This document shows positions 18,871-27,302 of a stretch of DNA of 64,000 nt, piece by piece. Under the pieces are notes generated by a model. That model was not told the origin of the DNA and did not search any database. It saw nothing but the letters and a program-made list of their open reading frames with translations. The translations under genes were made by a program, and so were the position numbers. Source of the DNA: a bacterium (GTDB lineage Bacteria; Krumholzibacteriota; Krumholzibacteriia; LZORAL124-64-63); contig PIVY01000005.1 of assembly GCA_003353795.1 (NCBI GenBank), positions 1-64,000 of the forward strand, read 5' to 3'. How positions within the stretch are numbered: the stretch's first letter is position 1; every line of letters starts with the position of its first letter.

Positions 18871-20895
18871 ATGTTGCATAGATTCCAGTCCGCCACCATC
18901 AAGACCCGCTTGATGATGTTCTCCGGCATGGCGGTGGTGTTGATGCTGGTCCTGGTGGGATCTAACCGACTGGCCAGCCAGCGCATCGACCAGGCGTACC
19001 AGGAGATGGAAACGGCCAACGCCGAGATCGATACCGCCAACCAGGCTATCGACCAGGCCAACGAGCTCAAGGAACAGGTGAGCGAGGCCATGATGCACGT
19101 CATGGATCTGCGCCTCACCGAGAAGACTTTCCTGCAGTTCCACGACACCGAGGTGCGCATGCAGTTCGGTGCCGATGCCACCAGCGTGACCGGCGAACTG
19201 GAGGCCATCGGTCGCCAGGATATCCTCGGACATTTCGCCAGCTACCGAGGTGAGTTCGACCAGTATGGCGGCGTGCACGGTGCGCACGAGGAACTCAAGG
19301 GCGCCATGTCCCTGCCCATCGACATGAGCATGATGTCGATCAACTCCGTCATGGACGACCTCGAGGGAGAGCAGGCAGTACTGCAACTCGAGGGTGAAGA
19401 TCTTGGTCCCGTCGAGTTGGAACTGCTGAACGTGCTCCGGGATTGCAAGATCTTCTTCCTGGAGATTCAGTCGCTACAGCAGCAGTACCTCGCCACGGGC
19501 GACACCGATTATATCGACCAGTACCGCGAACTCGCCGAGGGCGATGGCCTGGTGGCCATCGACGCCCTGGTCGAGTTCTCGGCCGGTCTCGAGAACTCAG
19601 ACTATATGGCCAAGGCCGAGTCGGTCGAGAGTTCGCTGGGCCAGTTCATGGGCTACATCGACCAGTCGCTGGCCTACGGCGACCAGGAACTGGAGCTCCG
19701 CCGCCAGCTGAACCAGACCGGCCACGCGATCATCACGGCCGCCGAGTCCGCCCTGGCCGAGGCCGACGCCTCGGTGACCAGCGAGCACGCTGCGGCCGAA
19801 GCCGCCAAGACCATCGCCCTGGCCGCCAAGGATGCCGCCAACAGCGCTCGCGACGCGGCCAACCGAATGGCCCTGATCATCGTGGCTGTGGGCATCGCTA
19901 TATTCCTGGTGGTGTCGTGGTGGATCGTACGCTCGGTGAACAGTTCGCTGAACAACGTGATCGCCGGCCTGAGCCAGTGCTCGAGTGACGTCTCGGGTTC
20001 GGCGCGACAGGTCTCCGAGGCCAGCAACGGTCTGGCTCGCGAGGCGTCCCAGCAGGCCGCCACCGTGGAGGAGACGGCGTCTTCGCTGGAGGAGATGGCC
20101 TCGGTCACCAAGCAGAACGCGGACCTCGCCACTGAGGCCAACAAGCTGATGGAGGAGGCCAAGAGCATCGTCGACCAGGCCAATGGCTCCATGCACCAGC
20201 TCACCGAGTCCATCGCGGCCATCGACAAGGCCAGCAACGAGACCTCGCAGATCATCAAGACCATCGACGAGATCGCCTTCCAGACCAACCTCCTGGCGCT
20301 CAACGCCGCCGTCGAGGCCGCCCGGGCCGGCGATGCCGGCAAGGGCTTCGCGGTGGTGGCCGAAGAGGTGCGCAACCTGGCGACGCGGTCGAGCGACGAG
20401 GCCAGCAACACGGGTGTCCTGATCAGCCGTACGCTGGAGCGCGTCAAGGAAGGCGCGAGCCAGGTATCGCAGGCCAACGACGCCTTCACCCAGGTCACCG
20501 AGAATGCCGCACGCGTGTCCGAGATGATGGAGCAGATCGCCCGGGCCTCGCAGCAGCAGGCGCAGGGTGTGGATCAGCTCAACTCCGCGGTCGGCATGAT
20601 GGACCAGTCGATCCAGACCACGGCGGCCAACGCCGAGGAGTCGGCGGGCGCGTCGCACGAATTGACGAGCCAGGCCGACAACATGAACCACTACGTGGGC
20701 GATCTGGTGGCCCTGGCCGTGGGTGGCGCGGGACGCGTCGAGCCTCCGGCTTCGGCTCCGTCGGCAGCGGCCCAGGTCGCTGCGACGACGGCGAATGCCG
20801 AACCGGTTCCCCAGCCGGCCCCCGTTTCGGCCGCACCGAGTGCAGCGTACGAAGACGTCATTCCTCTCGAGGATGACGAGATGCTCGAGGTCTGA
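18871..20895 (+). CDS. Methyl-accepting chemotaxis protein
   Basis: Two TM segments, periplasmic helical domain, hairpin [47 protein letters not shown]. Confidence 0.93.
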   Translation: MLHRFQSATIKTRLMMFSGMAVVLMLVLVGSNRLASQRIDQAYQEMETANAEIDTANQAIDQANELKEQVSEAMMHVMDLRLTEKTFLQFHDTEVRMQFGADATSVTGELEAIGRQDILGHFASYRGEFDQYGGVHGAHEELKGAMSLPIDMSMMSINSVMDDLEGEQAVLQLEGEDLGPVELELLNVLRDCKIFFLEIQSLQQQYLATGDTDYIDQYRELAEGDGLVAIDALVEFSAGLENSDYMAKAESVESSLGQFMGYIDQSLAYGDQELELRRQLNQTGHAIITAAESALAEADASVTSEHAAAEAAKTIALAAKDAANSARDAANRMALIIVAVGIAIFLVVSWWIVRSVNSSLNNVIAGLSQCSSDVSGSARQVSEASNGLAREASQQAATVEETASSLEEMASVTKQNADLATEANKLMEEAKSIVDQANGSMHQLTESIAAIDKASNETSQIIKTIDEIAFQTNLLALNAAVEAARAGDAGKGFAVVAEEVRNLATRSSDEASNTGVLISRTLERVKEGASQVSQANDAFTQVTENAARVSEMMEQIARASQQQAQGVDQLNSAVGMMDQSIQTTAANAEESAGASHELTSQADNMNHYVGDLVALAVGGAGRVEPPASAPSAAAQVAATTANAEPVPQPAPVSAAPSAAYEDVIPLEDDEMLEV

Positions 20896-20921
20896 TCCGC
20901 ACCGATCGGACCGTCGAGGCA

Positions 20922-20956
20922 ACGGCCCCGCCCCTGTCACCAGGGTGCGGGGCCGT
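20922..20956. terminator. Strong bidirectional hairpin acggccccgcccctg-tcac-cagggtgcggggccgt
   Basis: Inverted repeat between convergent genes. Confidence 0.65.
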
Positions 20957-20977
20957 CGTCGTCCTGAGCTGGTCGAA

Positions 20978-22600
20978 CTAGTAGTCCTCGGGTTCCTCGA
21001 GGGCGGCCTCGTCCTCGGGCAGGCGGAACTGCTGCGGCCGCTGGTCGATCACCATCTGCAGCCACGCCTCGGGATAGCCCACTTCTTGCGGCCGGCCTTC
21101 TTCGTTCTTGATGTAGCCGTCGTTGTATCTGGTGAGCAGGTGCTCGCCCAGCTTGCGCCACTGGTCGACCACGCCCTCGGCGTGCTGCAGGGAGTAGTCG
21201 GTGAGATAGCGGCGACAGAGCTCGGGGTCACTGGCGTGGAGCGCGGCAGCGGTCTGTTCCACGGCCGGCTGCAGGTCCAGCATGTAGCCCTCGAGTTCCG
21301 CCTGGGTGGCCCGCACGTCCTCGATCATGTCGTCGTAACGCAGCGCCGCGTAGTTACTCACGAAGTTGAAGACCCACCAGGCCGAGTCCCAGGAGAACTG
21401 GCGGATACCGCCGGTGCGGTAGCTGCGAGGGATGTCGGTGATGCCGCAGTAGAGCGGCACGTAGCATGTGAAATCCGTGTCGTCGAGACCGTACCAGGTG
21501 ACCCCGCCAACCGGATCGGGCAGCCCGGCGCGCGACTGGCAGACCATGGAGAATCCGGTCTGCTGGGTGGAGATGGGGCGCTCCCAGGTGTGGGCCTCGC
21601 CGTCGACCTCGAAGCCCATGGGGCGGGTGCGCAGGGGATAGCCGTGCGGGCCGGCGTCCACGCCCTGGGTCATGTCCCAGTCGGTTCCCTCGTAGTGGTC
21701 GCGCATGAGGGCGAAGACGTCCTCGACGCTGAGCTTCTCGTCGGGTTCGATGAACAGCGGGTAGGGCTCGGCGCCCGGCTCGCCGCGGTGGAAGGCAGGG
21801 TCGAGTTCCTGAGACGGCGCGGCGCGGCGGAAGATGCTCCAGACGCGAGTGGCCGTGTAGCGCAGCCGCTGTGGCGTGGTGGGGTGGAAGGTGGACCGCC
21901 AGGAGAACGGGCCGTCGGCGGGGTCGTACCAACCGTTGGCCTGGGCGAACTCCGCCATACCGTCGGAGTGGAGGCAGCGGTCGGGATCGTCGGTGGGGAA
22001 GGTGTCGATGCGGCCGAGATTGGCGAACGCCGAGATGTGACCGTCGGGCACTCGCAGCGCCACCCAGTGGGCGCCTTCGCCGCCCGGCCCCGGTCCCACC
22101 ATCTCCATGATCCAGGCCTCTTCGGGGTCGCCGATGCAGTACGACTCGCCGGTGCTCCGGTAGCCGTACTCGGCCACCAGCGAGCCCATGGCCTCCACGC
22201 ATTCCCTGGCGGTGGTCGACCGTTGCAACGCCAGGCGCATGAGCTGCCAGTAGTGTAGCATGCCGTCCGGGTTGACCAGTTCCTCGCGACCACCGGTGGT
22301 GGTTTCGGCGAGGGACACCTGATGTTCGTTCATGAGGTTCACCACGCCCCAGGTGTGCGCCGGGTAGGCGACCTCGCCGAGGACCTCGCCGTTCCAGTGC
22401 TTGATCTCCTGCATGGCGCCCGGCTCGTGGTCGGCGGCCTCGATGCGGCGCAGGATGGGGTGGAATTCGCCGTCGCAGGTGTAGGTGACGATGGTCGAGC
22501 CGTCGGCCGTGGCCTTGGGATCGCACACGAGATTGGTGCACGCGGCGGCGGTGCCGGCCAGCAGACCGGTCACGAGGAGGCAACAGGTGAGAATACGCAT
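20978..22600 (-). CDS. C69-family (U34) dipeptidase
   Basis: Signal peptide then N-terminal nucleophile motif CTNLVCDPKATADGSTIVTYTCDGEFHP; TFHPTTPQRLRYTATRVWSIFRRAAPS; start at 22600. Confidence 0.87.
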   Translation of the reverse strand: MRILTCCLLVTGLLAGTAAACTNLVCDPKATADGSTIVTYTCDGEFHPILRRIEAADHEPGAMQEIKHWNGEVLGEVAYPAHTWGVVNLMNEHQVSLAETTTGGREELVNPDGMLHYWQLMRLALQRSTTARECVEAMGSLVAEYGYRSTGESYCIGDPEEAWIMEMVGPGPGGEGAHWVALRVPDGHISAFANLGRIDTFPTDDPDRCLHSDGMAEFAQANGWYDPADGPFSWRSTFHPTTPQRLRYTATRVWSIFRRAAPSQELDPAFHRGEPGAEPYPLFIEPDEKLSVEDVFALMRDHYEGTDWDMTQGVDAGPHGYPLRTRPMGFEVDGEAHTWERPISTQQTGFSMVCQSRAGLPDPVGGVTWYGLDDTDFTCYVPLYCGITDIPRSYRTGGIRQFSWDSAWWVFNFVSNYAALRYDDMIEDVRATQAELEGYMLDLQPAVEQTAAALHASDPELCRRYLTDYSLQHAEGVVDQWRKLGEHLLTRYNDGYIKNEEGRPQEVGYPEAWLQMVIDQRPQQFRLPEDEAALEEPEDY

Positions 22601-22674
22601 GACTGTCCTTACCTCGGCCAGGGGTCGGAAGGTTGTCGAGGATGATCCGAATCTAGTACCTGGACCACCGGCAC

Positions 22675-23979
22675 TCAATCGTCGTGGACGACGTTCTCGG
22701 CCCCGAAGATCTCCGGCTCGAACTCGCCCTCGCTGCGCGCCACCACGACGGTACACATGAGGTCACCGGTGATGTTGACCGCGGTGCGGGTCATGTCCAG
22801 CAGCCGGTCCACACCCAGGATGATGCCGATGCCTTCGACGGGCAGCCCGATCTCCGTGAGTACCATGGACAGCATGATCAGGCCCACGCCTGGCACGCCG
22901 GCCGTTCCGATGGAGGCCAGGGTGGCCATGAGGATCACGCGCACCAGGTCGCCGGCGGTGAGGTCGATGCCGTAGACGTTGGCGATGAACACCGTGGCCA
23001 CGCCCTGCATGATGGCCGTGCCGTCCATGTTGATGGTGGCGCCCAGGGGAAGGGTGAAGGAGTGGATCGACTCGCGGGTGCCCAGGCGCGTTTCGGCCAC
23101 TTCCATGGTCACCGGCAGGGTGGCATTGGACGACGAGGTGGAGAAGCCCAGGATCTGGGCCGGGTAGATGTTGCGCAGGAATTGCAGCGGACTCAGCCGC
23201 GCCAGCAGTACCAGCAGCAGCGGGTAGACCACCAGCGCGTGGATGCCCAGGGCGCCCAGCACGGTGCCCATGTACTTCAGGAGCGGCACGAATACCGCCA
23301 GCCCCTCGCTCACGATCACCTTGGCGATGAGTGCGAAGACCCCCAGCGGCGCGATGAGCATGATCATACCGACCATGGCCTGGATGACCTTGTCGGCGGC
23401 TTCCAGCCAGCGCACCAGCGGTTCGGCCGCCCGGCCCACGCGCGCCACGGCCAGGCCGGCCAGCAACGCCACGAAGATCACCTGCAGCATCTTACCCTCG
23501 ACCATGGCCACGAACGGATTGGTCGGCACGATGTCCACCAGGATGTCGGTGACCGGAGGCGCCTTGGTACCGGCGAAATCGGCGTCGGTGGGTATGTCGA
23601 GACCGCTGCCCGGCTGCACCAGCGAGGCGAGCGCCAGGCCGATGGTGATGGCCACCGCGGTGGTGATCAGGTAGATGCCCATGGTCTTGCCGCCGATGCG
23701 GCCGAGCTTGCCCAGATCACCGATGGCGGCCGTCCCGAGGGTCAAGGACACGATGACCAGCGGCACCACGAGCAAGCGGATCCCGTTGAGGAAGAGGCGG
23801 CCCATGGGGTCGTGGAACCAGCGCACCGAGGCCTCGTTCACGGCGTCGGGCAACAACCAGTACTGCAAGAGACCGACCACGATGCCGGCCACCAGGCCGA
23901 CCAGGATCCAGCCAGTGAGATTGAGTTTGGGCAAGGGAAGCCTCCATGAGGGAGGCGGCGCAAGCCGCCTATCCGACAA
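22675..23979 (-). CDS. Dicarboxylate/amino acid:cation symporter (DAACS family)
   Basis: TSSSNATLPVTMEVAETRLG, LPLGATINMDGTAIMQGVATVFIANVYGIDLT, GIILGVDRLLDMTRTAVNITGD. Confidence 0.93.
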   Translation of the reverse strand: MSDRRLAPPPSWRLPLPKLNLTGWILVGLVAGIVVGLLQYWLLPDAVNEASVRWFHDPMGRLFLNGIRLLVVPLVIVSLTLGTAAIGDLGKLGRIGGKTMGIYLITTAVAITIGLALASLVQPGSGLDIPTDADFAGTKAPPVTDILVDIVPTNPFVAMVEGKMLQVIFVALLAGLAVARVGRAAEPLVRWLEAADKVIQAMVGMIMLIAPLGVFALIAKVIVSEGLAVFVPLLKYMGTVLGALGIHALVVYPLLLVLLARLSPLQFLRNIYPAQILGFSTSSSNATLPVTMEVAETRLGTRESIHSFTLPLGATINMDGTAIMQGVATVFIANVYGIDLTAGDLVRVILMATLASIGTAGVPGVGLIMLSMVLTEIGLPVEGIGIILGVDRLLDMTRTAVNITGDLMCTVVVARSEGEFEPEIFGAENVVHDD

Positions 23980-24033
23980 TCGATCACCGAAACCACCCTA
24001 CCAGCCGGGCACCACTTTTGCACGGAAAGCAAT

Positions 24034-24064
24034 GCGGCCGCGCCCTCTCAGGGAGCACGGCCGC
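24034..24064 (-). terminator. Hairpin downstream of the S8 peptidase gene (gcggccgcgccct..agggagcacggccgc)
   Basis: Imperfect inverted repeat. Confidence 0.45.
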
Positions 24065-24126
24065 ATGTCTGGAAACCGGCTGTTGAGCTGCGAGCGCCCC
24101 CGGCGCTCGTCAGCTCGAACAGACGC

Positions 24127-27024
24127 CTACTTCACCATGACCATCCGCTTGACCAGGGACGTGCCGTCCGCCGTCAGGCGGTAGAAGTAGGCACCCGACG
24201 CCACCCGGCGGCCGGTCGCGTCGCGGCCATCCCAGTTGACGGTGTGCTCGCCGGCCGGCACGACGCCGCCCACGAGCGTGGCCACGCGCCGGCCGTCCAG
24301 CGCGTACACGGCCAGGTCCACCTGCCCGTCGCGCGGCAGCGCGAAGGTGATTGTGGTGGCCGGGTTGAATGGGTTGGGGTGGTTCTGGCGCAGCTGCACG
24401 GTCTGCAGTCCGGGCACCACGTCTTCCACGGGCGTGGTGTCGCCCATGAATATGAGCAGCTCGAAGTCGTCGATGGCTGCCTCGACGAGACCGCCGCCGC
24501 CCAGATCGCAGGCCAGGAAGCGCAGCTGCACCTGGTCAGTCAGCGCGAAGGTGCCGCCGCCGAGAGCGCCCAGCTCCACGGCCACGTGCTCCCAGTAGTT
24601 GCGCTTGTCGTCGAAGGTCTCCACGACGAACCAGCTCACGCCGCCGTCGTTGCTGGCCTCCACGAGCCAGTCGTCGTCCTCGGTGAAGCCGTCCTGGGCC
24701 CACCAGCGCTGGTAGGTCACGAAGGCGCGCGAGGTGGTGGAGAGGTCGAACACCGGCGACATCAGGGTGGTGCAGCCGTCGTCCACGTCGGCCTCGCCCG
24801 GGTCGTTGGGGTCGGTGCCGTTCTGGGTGACGTAGCAGGCCACGCCCGGATCGGGGGAGGTGTCCTCGTCGGTCTGCATGGCCTCGCCATTGTAGATGGT
24901 GCCGGCGGGTGCATAGCGGGCCCACAGGCCGCTGGTGGCGCCATCGCCCGCCACGCCCATGGTCCACTCCGGGTCGCCCGGATCCTCGGCGTCGGTGGTG
25001 TAGACCGACTCGGTGACCACCAGTTCGTAGTGGGCCGACGGTGCGTTCTCCGGCGAGGTGCTGGTGAGCGCCACGCCGTCCATGGCCTGGATGTAGTAGT
25101 CCACGGCGGTGTGGATGGGTTGTCCGGGTATGTCGCCGGTATAGACGTCGCCGGCGCCGGCCATGGCGACCGATTGCCAGCTTCCGTCACCCACGCGCCA
25201 GTAGAGGTTGACCGACCCCACGGTGCTGTGGTCGGTGACCATGGCGCTGATGGAGTAGGGCCCTGCGGTGTCGGCAGTGGCCACCGGACCGTTGACGTCG
25301 CTGATCGCGGGACCGGCGTTGTCGATCAACGCGAAGTTCTGCACGGTGACCTGATCCTCGAACACCTGTACCGAGACCTGCTCGGGATCGAAGCCCGTCA
25401 GCGACGCCATGGCCAGGTAGGATCCTTCGGGCAGCATGCCGCTGTAGGAACCGTCGCCGGCAGCGGTCCAGGTGTAGCCCTCGGCCGGGATCTCGACCTT
25501 GGCGCCGCCCAAGGGAAGGCCGGCGTAGCTGCCGTTGGTCACGTCGCCCTGAAGAGTTCCGAACCCTTCCATGGCCGCTAGCACGGCCTCGTAGGCATCG
25601 ACGAAACCGTGGCCGTAGGTGTTGTCTTCGCCGGGCGTGCCCAGGTCTACGCAGGTGTCCATGAGGATCTGCTTGACCAGGTCCACGGGCATGTCGGGAG
25701 CCGCCGAGCGGATCAGGGCGACCACGCCGGCCACGTGGGGGCCGGACATGCTGGTGCCGCTCTTGTAGCCATAGCCGCCGCCGGGCACGGAGCTGTAGAT
25801 GTCGCTGCCGGGCGCGGAGACCTCGGGCTTGAGAGCAAGGTCCGGGTTGATGATGTCGGGGCAGGTGCTCGGGCCGCGGCTCGAGAAGCTGCTGATGGTG
25901 TAGGGGGGCGTGTGGATGGTCGAGCCCACCGAGAAGCAGTTGTAGAACGTGGTGGCGCGATCGGCCGGGGAGCGCAGGCCGCTCGAGCCCTCGTTGCCCG
26001 CGGACCAGGTCACCACGACGCCGGCGGCCTCGCAGTTGTCGATCACGGCCCACCAGGCGTCGAAGCAGTCGGGATAGCCGAGGCCTTCCATGACGCCCCA
26101 GGAGTTCTGGACCACGTCGGGCACGTCGTCGACGGTGCCGGGGTCGCCATCGGGATCGGCGAACCACTGGAAGCACTCGATGATGTCGTTGTCGAAGCCT
26201 TCGCTGACGCCCTGGTCGATGGCGTTGGCGGCGATCCAGCGCGCGCCGGGGGCCACGCCGATGGTGTCGTCGGGGGCGAGGCCGCACATGGTGCCCACGG
26301 TGTGGGTGCCATGGCTGTTGCCGTCGGAGGGGAAGGTGGCGCCGGCATTGATGACGTCGAGCCAGCACTCTGCGTAGGGCTCGGTGGTGCCGCGCCAGCG
26401 CGATCCGATGGCGGGGTGGTTGCCGTCGACGCCGGTGTCCAGCGATCCGATCAGCGCACCGGTGCCGTTGATGCCGAGCACTTCCCACACCTCACGGGCG
26501 CGGATGGCCTCGACGCCGGGAGTGGTGCCGATGCCGCGGGTGTCGGCCTCGCCGCCGCCCTCGGCCGTGTAGGCGTCCACGGGTTCGATAAGCTCGTAGC
26601 TGAAGTTGGGTTCGATCAACGAGACGTCGTTGCGGTCGGCCATGCGCACGATTGCGCTCGGCGTGGCCTGCACCACCATCAGGTTGGCGATCCAGTAGCG
26701 GGTGTACCCCAGGACGTCGCCGGCGGCCTTGCTGGCGTCGAGATCGGAGGCCAGGGCTTCCTGGCTTCGCGCGGCGTCCTTCAGGGCGACGACGATCTCC
26801 TCGTGGCGCTGCTTGCGGGAGGCCTTGCGGACGGTGAGGTCCTGATTGATGCCGGCGATGGGAGCCTGCTGCGAGAGGTGGACGATGACGCTGACGGGCT
26901 GGTCGGCCGGTGTTTCGGCCAGCAGTTCCTGCAGCGCGGGCGAGATTTCGCCGGCGGTGGTGACGGTCGCCAGGAGCGACAGTCCGACAGCCAGGGCGGT
27001 GACGAGAACCTTGCGCACGGGCAT
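24127..27024 (-). CDS. Secreted S8 (subtilisin-like) peptidase with C-terminal FlgD-like/T9SS-like sorting domain
   Basis: GSLDTGVDGNHPAIG, NSHGTHTVGTMCG, SGTSMSGPHVAGVVAL; C-term NHPNPFNPATTITFALPRDG; start MPVRKVLVTALAVG at 27024. Confidence 0.92.
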   Translation of the reverse strand: MPVRKVLVTALAVGLSLLATVTTAGEISPALQELLAETPADQPVSVIVHLSQQAPIAGINQDLTVRKASRKQRHEEIVVALKDAARSQEALASDLDASKAAGDVLGYTRYWIANLMVVQATPSAIVRMADRNDVSLIEPNFSYELIEPVDAYTAEGGGEADTRGIGTTPGVEAIRAREVWEVLGINGTGALIGSLDTGVDGNHPAIGSRWRGTTEPYAECWLDVINAGATFPSDGNSHGTHTVGTMCGLAPDDTIGVAPGARWIAANAIDQGVSEGFDNDIIECFQWFADPDGDPGTVDDVPDVVQNSWGVMEGLGYPDCFDAWWAVIDNCEAAGVVVTWSAGNEGSSGLRSPADRATTFYNCFSVGSTIHTPPYTISSFSSRGPSTCPDIINPDLALKPEVSAPGSDIYSSVPGGGYGYKSGTSMSGPHVAGVVALIRSAAPDMPVDLVKQILMDTCVDLGTPGEDNTYGHGFVDAYEAVLAAMEGFGTLQGDVTNGSYAGLPLGGAKVEIPAEGYTWTAAGDGSYSGMLPEGSYLAMASLTGFDPEQVSVQVFEDQVTVQNFALIDNAGPAISDVNGPVATADTAGPYSISAMVTDHSTVGSVNLYWRVGDGSWQSVAMAGAGDVYTGDIPGQPIHTAVDYYIQAMDGVALTSTSPENAPSAHYELVVTESVYTTDAEDPGDPEWTMGVAGDGATSGLWARYAPAGTIYNGEAMQTDEDTSPDPGVACYVTQNGTDPNDPGEADVDDGCTTLMSPVFDLSTTSRAFVTYQRWWAQDGFTEDDDWLVEASNDGGVSWFVVETFDDKRNYWEHVAVELGALGGGTFALTDQVQLRFLACDLGGGGLVEAAIDDFELLIFMGDTTPVEDVVPGLQTVQLRQNHPNPFNPATTITFALPRDGQVDLAVYALDGRRVATLVGGVVPAGEHTVNWDGRDATGRRVASGAYFYRLTADGTSLVKRMVMVK

Positions 27025-27125
27025 CTCCTTCCGGTAGGGCACAATGACGCCGCGGTCCAGAGCGACAGGTGTTGGAAGCGAGGTGCGAAGCGAGGCGCAC
27101 GGACCGCGATCGGGAATCTTCGAGG

Positions 27126-27147
27126 ATTATACGGCCTGATTATACCA
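27126..27147 (-). promoter_or_regulatory. Putative extended -10 promoter (TGGTATAAT, minus strand) plus second TATAAT upstream of the S8 peptidase gene
   Basis: attata at 27139-27144 (rc TATAAT, preceded by TGG) and 27126-27131. Confidence 0.4.
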
Positions 27148-27163
27148 CAAGAGGAACCATGAG

Positions 27164-27299
27164 ACGTGCCTTAGAGAATGTTGATGGTCCCTGTCCCCTA
27201 CCGGCCTGCCGGGCGCAATTGATGTTTTGTTGCGCAGGCGACAGATATCGTGAGCTTCTCTCCAGCCAGGATCGACCATCAACATTCTTCTAGGCACGT
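27164..27299. mobile_element. 136-bp MITE-like element with 26-nt imperfect terminal inverted repeats
   Basis: acgtgccttagagaatgttgatggtc (27164-27189) vs reverse complement of 27274-27299, acgtgcctagaagaatgttgatggtc; 23/26 identical. Confidence 0.55.
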
Positions 27300-27302
27300 T
27301 CC

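Noticed and set aside
22684-23949. 421-aa plus-strand ORF over the DAACS transporter
   Set aside because: His/Gln/Gly-rich shadow of a well-recognised transporter gene.
24244-27162. Long plus-strand ORFs (445 and 517 aa) antisense to the S8 peptidase
   Set aside because: Shadow ORFs in GC-rich DNA; no domain features.
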